Shown: positions 1-6,652, counted from the stretch's first letter. The stretch: DNA of 6,652 nucleotides from an uncultured Shinella sp. (GCF_946479415.1 NZ_CAMLFY010000180.1:1-6652), one strand, 5' to 3'. A program made the numbers and translations. Notes: generated by a model from the sequence alone, not told the origin.

Positions 1-1330
1 CCTCCTGCACCACGCGCATGAGGTCAAGGCTTTGCTCGGCGGAAAGGCTATGGCTGTCGAGCCCGTCAATCTGCCACCGGCACAGGATATTGCGGTTCTC
101 GCACAACAGGGTCAGCCGCGCGCGCAAGGGGGCGAGCCACTCCGCGAGGGGGCGGTCGGCCGGATAGGTCCCCGTCGATGTATCGATCACGAGGCGCAGT
201 TCATCGCGCAGGTCCTTCAGCATCGACAGGAAGCGCCCGGGCGAGATGTCGCCCGTGCCATGTTCCAGCGCTGCGATATTGTTGACCAGCGTCGCCCCCA
301 TGCCGTCGTGAAGATTGTGCGCCAGACGCATTCGTTCCGCCATCCGGCTGCTGGCAAGCCGAAGCTCGTGCTGGTGATTGAGCACGACCGCGAGTTCCTC
401 CCGCGCCGCTTCGATCTTTCCGGTCAGCTCGTCGTTGAATTGTTCGACCCGCGTCATCGCGGAAACGAATTTCCAGGCGAGGACGATCGCCATGCAGACG
501 ATCAGGATCTGCGAGGTTATCGGCGCATAATAGATGTTGCGGTGCCATAGGCCGGCGAACACCAGTTGATCGTGAACAGCCGCGGCGAGGGTGAGGATGT
601 TCGTGGTGTTAAGCATCCAGTGATCGATGCGCCGGCTTCGCCAGGTCGACACGAAGAACAGCGAAATGGTGCCGAGGTAGACCGCCGAGGCGAAGCCGGA
701 CAGAATGAGGCGTGTCAGCCCGATCTGATCGTGAGGGACGGCGATCATGAGCGTCAGGCCCGCGAGGAATCCGGCCCCCAGTAGCGCCTCGACGCGCGGG
801 AGCCGCCGTTCGAGGAAGCGGATCACGAACATGCAATAGCTGGCGGTGAACAGCAGGAGGGCGATCAGCGTCGTGCGCGACCAGCCGTCGGTCGTCGCAA
901 AGGGCCAGGGGGTGGTCGCGACCAGATTGAGCGAATAGCCTGACCATGCGAACAGCGCGAGGCTGTACCAGCCATAAGCGGCTTCGCGCCGCCGCATCAG
1001 CCAGATCGCGAAAAAGAAGGTCGCGAGCGCGACGGTGATGCCGAGGTTGAAGGTGGGGAGTACGCGTCGCAGCCAGTGGGTACGATCGTAGCGCGCCTGT
1101 ATCGTCGCCGGATCGCCCAGCGCGACCGGCCCGAGACCCGGCTGGTAGATTGCATAACCCGAAACCCGGACGAGCAGGACATTTCGTCCCTCGCGCAGGA
1201 CGGGCGGAGAGAGTAGCCAGCGACGCGGCATGTTCCACGAACGCGACATGGGTTCGGTCAGATGCGCGTCGCGGGCAATCGGGGATCCGTTCAGATAGGC
1301 GGCGCCGGCCAGCGTCCAGTAGTCGAGCAT
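1..1330 (-). CDS. 7TM-type sensor histidine kinase (HisKA_3 family), partial at both ends
   Basis: One open frame of 443 codons runs from the ATG at 1330 off the left edge. Residues about 10-60 resemble the end of an extracytoplasmic beta-sandwich domain (YLNG near 12-15, RSWNMP, then LREGRNVLLVRV). Seven hydrophobic segments follow at about 91-111, 117-138, 152-172, 182-200, 206-228, 243-262 and 266-290, a layout like the 7TMR-DISM sensors. A helical linker (about 293-325) leads to the dimerisation/phosphoacceptor box ERMRLAHNLHDGMG at 332-345, with His341 as the expected phosphorylated residue. The frame leaves the window at LMRVVQE, where the N-box of the HATPase domain should begin. The expected role is membrane sensing and phosphotransfer to a LuxR-type regulator, perhaps encoded further left. 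Relatives, from memory, begin with a signal peptide and about 100 more residues, absent here. The ATG at 1330 is the only standard start before an in-frame stop at 1403-1405. The ligand is unknown. Confidence 0.85.
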   Translation of the reverse strand, partial: MLDYWTLAGAAYLNGSPIARDAHLTEPMSRSWNMPRRWLLSPPVLREGRNVLLVRVSGYAIYQPGLGPVALGDPATIQARYDRTHWLRRVLPTFNLGITVALATFFFAIWLMRRREAAYGWYSLALFAWSGYSLNLVATTPWPFATTDGWSRTTLIALLLFTASYCMFVIRFLERRLPRVEALLGAGFLAGLTLMIAVPHDQIGLTRLILSGFASAVYLGTISLFFVSTWRSRRIDHWMLNTTNILTLAAAVHDQLVFAGLWHRNIYYAPITSQILIVCMAIVLAWKFVSAMTRVEQFNDELTGKIEAAREELAVVLNHQHELRLASSRMAERMRLAHNLHDGMGATLVNNIAALEHGTGDISPGRFLSMLKDLRDELRLVIDTSTGTYPADRPLAEWLAPLRARLTLLCENRNILCRWQIDGLDSHSLSAEQSLDLMRVVQE

Positions 1331-1345
1331 CAGTTCGGGATTTCG
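1326..1345 (-). other. Junction between truncated ribokinase and truncated histidine kinase, with TGATG stop/start overlap
   Basis: On the minus strand the last ribokinase codons (TTC GAA ATC CCG AAC) are followed by TGA, whose A is also the first base of an ATG that opens the histidine kinase frame. Ribokinase similarity stops just before this point and kinase-domain similarity starts within about ten codons after it. The two frames are offset, so there is no in-frame fusion protein. The exact breakpoint cannot be fixed from the sequence alone. No direct repeat, inverted repeat or transposase remnant is visible beside it. Confidence 0.6.
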
Positions 1346-1755
1346 AACTGCAGCATCAGGTAATCGCCGCGCGTCATGCCGCCGACGGTGCGCTTGGCAT
1401 CTTCATCGGTCACCGTGCCGTTGGCGCCGGGCACCACGACGATGACGTTCTCGCCATCGTCTTCAGCGACAAGAATATGGGCCGTGCCGGTGGCATCGGC
1501 GGCATAGCGCACGCCGTTGAGGTCGACGGCGGCATCGGCGAGCAGCGCGAGCGCCTGGCTGCCGAGGCGATCGTCGCCGACGGCGCCGGCCATGCGCACC
1601 ATGGAGCCGGCCCGGCGGGCGGCGAGCGCCTGGTTGGCGCCCTTGCCGCCGGCGGCGGTGGTGAAGCTGGTGCCCATGACGGTTTCACCGGGCTTCGGCA
1701 GGCGTTCTGGCGTGGCGATGAGGTCCATGTTGATGGAGCCGAAGACGGTGATCAT
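1330..1755 (-). pseudogene. rbsK: Ribokinase, N-terminal 141 residues only (truncated)
   Basis: Ribokinase (PfkB family) phosphorylates D-ribose with ATP in the cytoplasm. The fragment shows the family's N-terminal motifs: GSINMD at 6-11, PGET at 22-25, GGKGANQA at 36-43, GDD at 60-62, ENVI at 102-105 and GAN at 110-112. It ends at LMLQFEIPN, which aligns by eye with LLMQLESP of the E. coli enzyme, followed by TGA. The family is about 300 residues long. Everything after the middle is missing, including the NPxP/NE region, the nucleotide-binding part and the GAGDxF anion hole with the catalytic Asp, so it should not be active. The start at 1755 is chosen because MITVFGSIN matches family N-termini and AGGGG lies 8 bases upstream; an ATG at 1812 would overlap rmuC. 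It lies 43 bases after rmuC on the same strand and could be co-transcribed. The truncation coincides with the start of the histidine kinase frame, so it is either a real rearrangement or an assembly join. Confidence 0.85.
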
Positions 1756-1798
1756 GAGCGTTGCCCCTGTTGTTTCCGCCGGACACTGCCCGAGGCGG

Positions 1799-2992
1799 TC
1801 AGTCTTCGTCAACTATCCTCAGGCGCAACTGGCCCGACCGGCTTTCAACTGTTGTTTCCGCCTGTGGAGAAGACGGCGAAATCGTCTCGAATTCCAGCTC
1901 GCCGATGCGCGCGCCGCGCCGCGCAAGCTTCTCCGTCGACGTGAGAATCAGGTCCACATCCTTCTGGGCGGAGGTGAAATGACCGTGCAGCTTGCGCACC
2001 CGGTCGTCGAGCCGCGTCAAATCGTCCATCAGCCTAACGACCTCGCCCTGGATGACATGGGCCTGCTCGCGCATGCGCTGGTCCTTCAGCAGCGCCTGAA
2101 GCACCTGCACCGAAAGCATCAAGAGCGAGGGCGAGACGATGACTATGCGGGCGCGGTGCGCCTTCTGCACCACGGCCTCGAAATTTTCGTGGATGCTCGC
2201 GAAGATCGATTCCGAGGGCACGAAGAGGAAGGCGGTGTCCTGCGTCTCGCCGGCCAGCAGATATTTTTCGGCGATATCGCGGATATGGATTTCCATGTCG
2301 CGGCGAAACTGCTGGGCGGCGACCTTGGCCGCCTCCGGCGAACGCCCGTCCGACATGGCGTTCCAGGCCTCCAGCGGAAACTTCGCATCGACGACCAGCG
2401 GCGGCTGGCCGTTGGGCATGCGGATGGTGCAGTCGGGGCGCACGCCGTTGGAAAGCTGCGCCTGGAACTGGTAGGCGCCCGATGGCAGGGCGTCGGCGAT
2501 GATGGTCTCCATGCGCGACTGGCCAAAGGCGCCGCGTGTCTGCTTGTTGGAGAGGATGGCTTGCAAGCCGACGACATCCTTTGCCAGCGACTGGATGTTG
2601 GTCTGGGCCGTATCGATGACGGCAAGACGCTCCTGCAGGCGGCGCAGGTTCTCATGCGTTGCGCGGGTCTGTTCGGAAATCGACTGGCCGAGCCGCTGGG
2701 TCAGGCCGTCGAGCCGCGTGTTGATCGCCTGGTTGGTCTCCGACTGCTTGGCGCCGAAGACCTCGGCCATGGCGGCGACACGCCCCTGCATTTCCGTCTG
2801 CGCCTTCAGAAGCTCGGTGAACCGCAGCTCCGCCATCGCGGCCTCTGCGCGCTGGCGCGCCTGGCTGCGGCGCGCCGACAGCAGGCCGAAAATGCCGAGA
2901 AGCACGGCCGCAAGCAGCGCCAGCACCGGGCCGGGACCACCGAGCCGTGCGAGCAGAGAGGCGACGAGACTATCGAAGGAAGGATCAATCAT
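1799..2992 (-). CDS. rmuC: DNA recombination protein RmuC homologue
   Basis: RmuC limits DNA inversions and short-repeat recombination and is predicted to be a nuclease of the PD-(D/E)XK superfamily. The 397-residue product has a single N-terminal membrane helix (about 22-38) followed by an Arg-rich cytoplasmic flank (RRSQARQR). A long Gln/Glu/Arg-rich helical stretch, probably coiled coil, spans about 42-135. The RmuC core (about 145-345) contains KQTRGAFGQ, a PD pair at 186-187 and VDAKFP at 201-206, which fit the PD...DxK nuclease signature. The family also keeps FVPSES (257-262) and the VSPSLLML stretch (286-293), both visible here. The C-terminal 35 residues look unstructured. E. coli RmuC is longer (475 residues), but a product near 400 is usual in rhizobia. 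ATG at 2992 is the natural start although no strong Shine-Dalgarno precedes it. It is divergent from def and followed on its strand by the ribokinase fragment. Confidence 0.93.
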   Translation of the reverse strand: MIDPSFDSLVASLLARLGGPGPVLALLAAVLLGIFGLLSARRSQARQRAEAAMAELRFTELLKAQTEMQGRVAAMAEVFGAKQSETNQAINTRLDGLTQRLGQSISEQTRATHENLRRLQERLAVIDTAQTNIQSLAKDVVGLQAILSNKQTRGAFGQSRMETIIADALPSGAYQFQAQLSNGVRPDCTIRMPNGQPPLVVDAKFPLEAWNAMSDGRSPEAAKVAAQQFRRDMEIHIRDIAEKYLLAGETQDTAFLFVPSESIFASIHENFEAVVQKAHRARIVIVSPSLLMLSVQVLQALLKDQRMREQAHVIQGEVVRLMDDLTRLDDRVRKLHGHFTSAQKDVDLILTSTEKLARRGARIGELEFETISPSSPQAETTVESRSGQLRLRIVDED

Positions 2993-3027
2993 GCGGCGAC
3001 CATACCATGGTTTGGCGCGGAAACCAG

Positions 3028-3033
3028 ATCATA
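3028..3033 (-). promoter_or_regulatory. Possible -10 element (TATGAT) for rmuC
   Basis: In the 122-base divergent gap, the minus strand reads TATGAT 35 bases before the rmuC start, a plausible distance for a sigma-70 -10 box with a leader of about 30 bases. No good -35 hexamer sits 16-18 bases upstream, so this is a weak guess. No convincing promoter for def was found in the same gap. The gap is the most AT-rich non-coding stretch in the window and must serve both directions. Confidence 0.2.
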
Positions 3034-3104
3034 ACGTGAACAAATTCAAAGCATCGGCCGCGCTGGAACGGCCAAGCCGATTGAAAGCGCAAAAAAACCG
3101 CGCT

Positions 3105-3111
3105 AAGGAGG
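3105..3111 (+). promoter_or_regulatory. Strong Shine-Dalgarno of def with short spacing
   Basis: AAGGAGG is a near-perfect match to the anti-Shine-Dalgarno. Only three bases (CGC) separate its last G from the def ATG, tighter than the usual 5-9. It fixes the def start at 3115, since no other in-frame start lies at a better distance before the GIGLAA motif. Confidence 0.8.
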
Positions 3112-3114
3112 CGC

Positions 3115-3639
3115 ATGACCATCAAGCCGCTGATTATCCTTCCCGATCCGATCCTTCGCCAGGTTTCGAGCCCCATCGAGACCATCGACAGCGAGGTGAA
3201 GAAGCTCGCCGACGACATGCTGGAAACCATGTACGATGCCCCCGGCATCGGCCTAGCCGCGATCCAGATCGGTGTCGCGCGCCGCATGCTCGTGCTCGAC
3301 GTGTCGAAGGATGGCGAGGACAAGCGGCCGCTCGTCTTCATCAACCCGGAAATCGTTGCCTCCACGGATGCGCGTTCGGTCTATGAGGAAGGCTGCCTGT
3401 CGATCCCGGATTATTATGCCGAAGTCGAGCGCCCCGCCGGCATCACCGTCAAGCATCTGGACCGCGACGGCAAGGAACAGCTGACGGAGGCCGACGGCCT
3501 GCTCGCCACCTGCCTGCAACACGAGATCGACCACCTGAACGGCGTGCTGTTCATCGACCATATTTCCAAGCTGAAGCGCGAAATGGTGATCCGCAAGTTC
3601 ACCAAGGCCGCGAAGATGCGCGGCAGCAAGGCGCTCTGA
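3115..3639 (+). CDS. def: Peptide deformylase
   Basis: This enzyme removes the formyl group from the N-terminal formyl-methionine of new proteins at the ribosome exit. The 174-residue product has all three family motifs: GIGLAAIQ at 44-51 (GxGxAAxQ), EGCLS at 92-96 and HEIDH at 136-140. Cys94, His136 and His140 are the expected metal (Fe2+) ligands and Glu137 the catalytic base. Ile50 sits where many bacterial enzymes have Pro; I recall Ile as common in rhizobial proteins, so I do not treat it as a defect. The C-terminal basic tail ([12 protein letters not shown]) follows the conserved HISKLKRE helix region. Length matches the 165-175 residues typical of the Gram-negative type. It is the first gene of def-fmt-truA and ends 34 bases before fmt. 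Def and Fmt catalyse opposite ends of one cycle, which explains the pairing. Confidence 0.98.
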   Translation: MTIKPLIILPDPILRQVSSPIETIDSEVKKLADDMLETMYDAPGIGLAAIQIGVARRMLVLDVSKDGEDKRPLVFINPEIVASTDARSVYEEGCLSIPDYYAEVERPAGITVKHLDRDGKEQLTEADGLLATCLQHEIDHLNGVLFIDHISKLKREMVIRKFTKAAKMRGSKAL

Positions 3640-3673
3640 GCGGCATTTGCTTTTATAGAACGGAGGCTGACCG

Positions 3674-4618
3674 ATGGCCCTTCGCATCATTTTCATGGGC
3701 ACGCCGGATTTCTCCGTTCCGACGCTCGCAGCGCTCAAGCAGGCCGGCCACGAGATCGTCGCCGTCTATTCGCAGCCACCCCGCCCCGCCGGCCGGCGCG
3801 GCCTGGAACTGGTGAAGTCGCCGGTGCATCAGGCCGCCGAACTGCTCGGCATTCCCGTCCACACGCCCATCAATTTCCGCGAAGAGGCCGATCGCACGGC
3901 GTTTCGCGAACTGGATGCGGATGTCGCCGTCGTCGTCGCCTATGGGCTGCTGCTGCCGGAGGCCATCCTCTCGGGCACGCGCCTCGGCTGCTACAACGGC
4001 CATGCCTCGCTCCTGCCGCGCTGGCGTGGCGCCGCTCCCATCCAGCGGGCGATCATGGCGGGCGATGCCGAGACCGGCATGATGGTCATGAAGATGGACA
4101 AGGGGCTCGACACCGGTCCCGTCGCGATGACCAGCCGTATCGCGATCACGGATACGATGACGGCCGGCGAGTTGCACGACAAGCTGATGCAGGCGGGCGG
4201 CAAGCTGATGGCGGAAGCCATGGGCAAGCTCGAGGCCGGCGACCTGCCGCTGACGCCGCAGGCCGAGGACGGCGTGCTCTACGCCGCCAAGATCGACAAG
4301 GCGGAGACGCGCATCGATTTCTGCCGTTCGGCCCGCGACGTACACAACCATATCCGCGGCCTCTCGCCCTTCCCCGGCGCCTGGTTCGAGCTGCCGATCG
4401 CCGGCAAGCCGGAGCGGGTGAAGGTCCTGGCAAGCGCGCTTGCCGCTGAAACGACCGTCAAGCCGGCCGGCACGGTGGTCGACGACCATCTGACCATCGC
4501 CTGCGGCGATGGCGGTACGGTGCGGCTCGTGCGGTTGCAGAAGGCCGGTGGCAAGCCGCTCGATGCCGGCGATTTCCTGCGCGGCACGCCGGTCGCCGCC
4601 GGTCAGGTCCTCGCCTGA
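3674..4618 (+). CDS. fmt: Methionyl-tRNA formyltransferase
   Basis: Fmt transfers a formyl group from 10-formyltetrahydrofolate to methionyl-tRNA(fMet), preparing the initiator tRNA. The 314-residue product has the N-terminal Rossmann-like formyltransferase domain (about 1-190), starting with [12 protein letters not shown] at 5-16. The catalytic segment is [17 protein letters not shown] (108-124), and Asp146 lies in MDKGLDTG. Asn108, His110 and Asp146 correspond to the catalytic Asn/His/Asp triad of the E. coli enzyme. The C-terminal tRNA-binding beta-barrel domain (about 207-310) begins near AAKIDKAE and contains [11 protein letters not shown] (227-237). Length agrees with the family (about 310). 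GGAGG at 3662-3666, seven bases before the ATG, supports the start. It lies 34 bases after def and its TGA overlaps the truA ATG by one base, so truA is probably translationally coupled. Confidence 0.98.
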   Translation: MALRIIFMGTPDFSVPTLAALKQAGHEIVAVYSQPPRPAGRRGLELVKSPVHQAAELLGIPVHTPINFREEADRTAFRELDADVAVVVAYGLLLPEAILSGTRLGCYNGHASLLPRWRGAAPIQRAIMAGDAETGMMVMKMDKGLDTGPVAMTSRIAITDTMTAGELHDKLMQAGGKLMAEAMGKLEAGDLPLTPQAEDGVLYAAKIDKAETRIDFCRSARDVHNHIRGLSPFPGAWFELPIAGKPERVKVLASALAAETTVKPAGTVVDDHLTIACGDGGTVRLVRLQKAGGKPLDAGDFLRGTPVAAGQVLA

Positions 4619-5361
4619 TGCCGCGCTATCGCCTGCGCATCGAATATGACGGTACGCCCTATGTCGGCTGGCAGCGGCAGGACAACGGTCCCTCCGTGCA
4701 GGGCGCCATCGAGGCGGCAATCCTGTCGCTGACCGGCGAGACCGTTTCGATCCGCGGCGCGGGACGCACGGATTCCGGCGTGCATGCCATGGGACAGGTC
4801 GCCCATGCCGATCTTTCCCGCGACTGGAAGGAACACACGCTGCGCAACGCGCTGAACGCCCATCTCGGCATGGCGGGCGAACGCGTCGCCATTCTCGATG
4901 CGGCGGAAGTGCCCGACGATTTCGACGCGCGGTTTTCCGCAAAGAAGCGGCACTATCTCTATCGCATCATCTCCCGCAAGGCGCCGCTGGCGCTGGAAGC
5001 GAACCGCGCCTGGTTCGTCGCGAGGGATCTCGACCATGAAGCGATGCATGAAGCCGGGCAGATGCTGGTCGGCCGGCACGACTTCACGACCTTTCGCGCC
5101 GCCCAGTGCCAGGCAAACAGCCCGATCCGCACGATCGACCGGCTGGAGGTGACGCGCAGCGGCGATCTCATCGAGATGCGCGTCTCGGCCCAGAGTTTCC
5201 TGCACAACCAGATCCGCTCCTTCGCCGGCACGCTGAAACTGGCCGGCGAAGGCAAGTGGACGGCGGAAGACGTGCGCAGAGCGCTGGAAGCGCTGGATCG
5301 CAAGGCCTGCGGCCCCGTGGCGCCGCCGGATGGGCTCTACTTCATGGCGGTCGATTATTAA
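4618..5361 (+). CDS. truA: tRNA pseudouridine(38-40) synthase TruA
   Basis: TruA converts uridines 38-40 in the tRNA anticodon arm to pseudouridine. The 247-residue product has the N-terminal signature [17 protein letters not shown] (5-21). The catalytic motif [11 protein letters not shown] spans 47-57, with Asp52 the expected nucleophile. [15 protein letters not shown] (102-116) carries the conserved active-site tyrosine region. The C-terminal half has [12 protein letters not shown] (154-165) and [14 protein letters not shown] (193-206), an alphaproteobacterial form of the FLHxMVR motif. The length fits the family (245-270). The ATG shares its A with the fmt stop codon, and only a weak AGG lies ten bases upstream, so initiation probably depends on ribosomes finishing fmt. 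It ends tail to tail with the minus-strand membrane gene, with no room for a terminator between them. Confidence 0.97.
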   Translation: MPRYRLRIEYDGTPYVGWQRQDNGPSVQGAIEAAILSLTGETVSIRGAGRTDSGVHAMGQVAHADLSRDWKEHTLRNALNAHLGMAGERVAILDAAEVPDDFDARFSAKKRHYLYRIISRKAPLALEANRAWFVARDLDHEAMHEAGQMLVGRHDFTTFRAAQCQANSPIRTIDRLEVTRSGDLIEMRVSAQSFLHNQIRSFAGTLKLAGEGKWTAEDVRRALEALDRKACGPVAPPDGLYFMAVDY

Positions 5362-5954
5362 GCCGGCAGCGTGCCGAGCAGGCCCTGTAATTCCTGCCCG
5401 GCGATCATCGGCGGCAGCACGAAGATCGCCGTGATGGCAGCGGCCAGTAGCGTCTGCTTGCCGACGCACATCCAGACCAGCCGGAACTGAAGCACGACGC
5501 TTGCGCCGAAGACCACATAGAGCAGCAGGCCGGCAAAAGGCGCGCTGGCGGGCAGGACCAGTGTCAGCGCGAAGGGAACGGCCACCGCATAGGCGAAGGG
5601 CACGGCGATCCAGTTGCTCGCCGTCACGACGGTTGCGAGATATTTGCCGTAGCCCAGGGGGCGGGCGAGCACGGCCAGCAACACCAGCGGCAGCAGCCAG
5701 CCGACGAGATCGATGAAGGCGAGCTTCACGAAGAAGGTGACGCCGGCGGAGGTCTCCGCCGGCATGCCGGCGAGATAATAGATACGCCACGACGCCCAGA
5801 TGACGGCGAAGGCGGGAAGGCACCAGACGACCGCCCAGAACGAGCGGGCAAGGCCGCGCATCGTCAGATCCAGCCAGTCGAAGCCTTCCTGCTTCTGTTT
5901 CAGGAGCAGATAGACACCGGTCAGATAGTAGAGGACTTCATCAAGTCCGGGCAT
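5358..5954 (-). CDS. Integral membrane protein of unknown function, downstream of and overlapping dapE
   Basis: I do not recognise a named family. The 198-residue product has about five hydrophobic segments, roughly 38-62, 72-97, 104-132 (long, possibly two helices), 138-160 and 166-186, so it is a polytopic inner-membrane protein with no cleavable signal peptide. The N-terminal 37 residues are mixed, with [19 protein letters not shown], and look cytoplasmic by the positive-inside rule (KQKQ, RGLAR). Charged residues inside the membrane part are few; ARPLGYGKY at about 97-105 and [10 protein letters not shown] at 157-166 look like loops. The ATG at 5954 lies 14 bases inside the dapE 3' end, in another frame, and only weak Shine-Dalgarno sequence precedes it. 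This indicates co-transcription and probable translational coupling with dapE. From memory, a hypothetical membrane protein occupies the same place in other rhizobia. Any link to cell-wall precursor metabolism is inference. Confidence 0.85.
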   Translation of the reverse strand: MPGLDEVLYYLTGVYLLLKQKQEGFDWLDLTMRGLARSFWAVVWCLPAFAVIWASWRIYYLAGMPAETSAGVTFFVKLAFIDLVGWLLPLVLLAVLARPLGYGKYLATVVTASNWIAVPFAYAVAVPFALTLVLPASAPFAGLLLYVVFGASVVLQFRLVWMCVGKQTLLAAAITAIFVLPPMIAGQELQGLLGTLPA

Positions 5955-6652
5955 CGCCGAACCAGCGCTGGATGAAGGTTTCGTAGATCACGGTCAGCGT
6001 TTCCAGATCGGCAACCGCCACGCGCTCGTCCACCATATGCATGGTCTGGCCGACGAGGCCGAATTCCAGCACCGGGCAATAATCCTTGATGAAGCGCGCA
6101 TCCGACGTGCCGCCCGTCGTCGAGAGTTTCGGTGCCCGGCCGGTGACGGCTTCGACGGCGCCGGACATGGAGGCGATCAGGCTGTTGTTGCGCGTCAGGA
6201 AGACATGGCTCGGGCGCTCGGCCCAGGTGATGTCGTAGGAAAGCGGTGCGCGGCCGGGGCGCAGCTTCTCGTCGGCGGCCGCGGCATCGAGGCGGCGCAC
6301 GATCTCGCCCATCACGGTCTCGGCCGTCCAGGTGTCGTTGAAGCGGATGTTGAAGCTCGCCGTCGCCTTGCCCGGCACGACATTGGTCGCGCGGTTGCCG
6401 ACGTCGATGGTCGTGACTTCGAGGTTCGACGGCTGGAAGCTCTCCGTGCCCGCGTCGAAGGGCGGATACATCAGGGCGTCCGTCAGAGCGACGACGCCGC
6501 GCACGGCATTGTCGGCGAGATGCGGATAGGCGGCGTGGCCCTGCACACCCTGCACGGTGATCGTGCCGGAAACGGAGCCGCGCCGGCCGATCTTGATCAT
6601 GTCGCCGAGCTGGTCCGGATTGGTCGGCTCGCCGACGAGGCAGGCATCCCAG
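5941..6652 (-). CDS. dapE: Succinyl-diaminopimelate desuccinylase, 5' end outside window
   Basis: DapE hydrolyses N-succinyl-LL-2,6-diaminopimelate to LL-diaminopimelate and succinate in the succinylase branch of lysine/peptidoglycan precursor synthesis. It is a cytoplasmic dimeric zinc peptidase of the M20 family. The window holds the last 236 residues; roughly the first 150 lie to the right. Visible residues begin with DACLVGEPTNPDQLGD, whose GEP Glu is a zinc ligand, then KIGRRGS and the dimerisation domain with GVQGHAAYPHLADN and RATNVVPGKA. The second catalytic part shows TTGGTSDARFI and ends with the GLVGQTMHMVDE stretch, whose His is the last metal ligand. All match E. coli DapE motifs (VQGHVAYPHLADN, TTGGTSDGRFI, ATIHKINE), which separates it from ArgE or carboxypeptidase relatives. 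The frame is open to position 6651; an internal Met at 6600 is not the start. Its 3' end overlaps the membrane-protein gene by 14 bases. Confidence 0.96.
   Translation of the reverse strand, partial: WDACLVGEPTNPDQLGDMIKIGRRGSVSGTITVQGVQGHAAYPHLADNAVRGVVALTDALMYPPFDAGTESFQPSNLEVTTIDVGNRATNVVPGKATASFNIRFNDTWTAETVMGEIVRRLDAAAADEKLRPGRAPLSYDITWAERPSHVFLTRNNSLIASMSGAVEAVTGRAPKLSTTGGTSDARFIKDYCPVLEFGLVGQTMHMVDERVAVADLETLTVIYETFIQRWFGDART

Noticed and set aside
32..1238. Several open frames on both strands (32-550, 566-784, 609-1238) inside the histidine kinase region
   Set aside because: The kinase frame is continuous over 443 codons with helices and the LHDGMG box; the others have no recognisable content.
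1283..1288. GGATCC (BamHI-type) site near the ribokinase/kinase junction, considered as a cloning scar
   Set aside because: It lies about 40 bases inside the kinase frame, which continues unchanged on both sides, so it does not mark the breakpoint.
1776..1798. CCGCC...GGCGG inverted repeat between rmuC and the ribokinase, considered as a terminator
   Set aside because: The stem is only five pairs with a 13-base loop and is followed on the minus strand by AAACAAC rather than a T run.
1517..3034. A 505-codon plus-strand open frame antisense to rmuC
   Set aside because: It lies opposite rmuC, whose RmuC domain and PD...DxK motif are clear. The antisense product is rich in Arg, His and Ala with no motif. 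GC-rich codon bias commonly leaves such opposite frames open.
3053..3081. ATCGGC...GCCGAT inverted repeat upstream of def, considered as an operator
   Set aside because: Six-base arms 17 bases apart with no extension inward or outward are expected by chance in GC-rich DNA.
3262..3267. Ile in place of Pro in the GxGxAAxQ motif of peptide deformylase
   Set aside because: The catalytic Gln, Cys, Glu and His residues are all present, and I recall this substitution as ordinary in rhizobial enzymes.
3648..3660. AT-rich TTTTATAGAA patch between def and fmt, considered as an internal promoter
   Set aside because: TATAGA resembles a -10 box but no -35 element lies at 16-18 bases; the 34-base gap fits a simple operon spacer.
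3653..5823. Two long minus-strand open frames opposite fmt, truA and the dapE-side gene
   Set aside because: They are mirror images of well-supported genes, contain low-complexity Arg/Ala/Gly runs, and show no domain or ribosome binding site.

Overview
The window reads as a chromosomal housekeeping segment of an alphaproteobacterium, most likely of the Rhizobiaceae. The base composition is GC-rich and codons mostly end in G or C. The order rbsK-rmuC | def-fmt-truA | membrane protein-dapE matches, from memory, the arrangement around def in Sinorhizobium/Rhizobium relatives. No RNA gene, insertion sequence, CRISPR array or phage gene is visible.

Layout, left to right. Positions 1-1330 (minus strand) hold one uninterrupted reading frame of 443 codons that runs off the left edge. 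It encodes most of a seven-helix membrane sensor histidine kinase with a LuxR-system type (HisKA_3) phosphoacceptor box. Positions 1330-1755 (minus) hold only the first 141 residues of a ribokinase. The two frames meet at a TGATG at 1328-1332. Positions 1799-2992 (minus) are rmuC. A 122-base divergent gap (2993-3114) separates rmuC from the plus-strand operon def (3115-3639), fmt (3674-4618) and truA (4618-5361). truA meets a minus-strand gene tail to tail on a shared TTAA. That gene (5358-5954) is an unrecognised integral membrane protein that overlaps the 3' end of dapE (5941 to the right edge, 5' end missing).

How the genes work together. Def and Fmt are the two enzymes of the formyl-methionine cycle: Fmt formylates initiator Met-tRNA and Def removes the formyl group from new proteins. 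TruA modifies the tRNA anticodon arm, so this operon is a translation set. DapE belongs to lysine and diaminopimelate (peptidoglycan) synthesis. RmuC limits DNA inversion and recombination.

The one part that is not ordinary is the join near 1330. The ribokinase loses its C-terminal half there, and the histidine kinase appears to lack its signal peptide and the first half of its extracytoplasmic domain. Both genes are broken at the same point. This looks like a deletion or recombination junction, or a chimeric assembly, that happened to create a stop/start overlap. I found no convincing new biological system elsewhere in the window.
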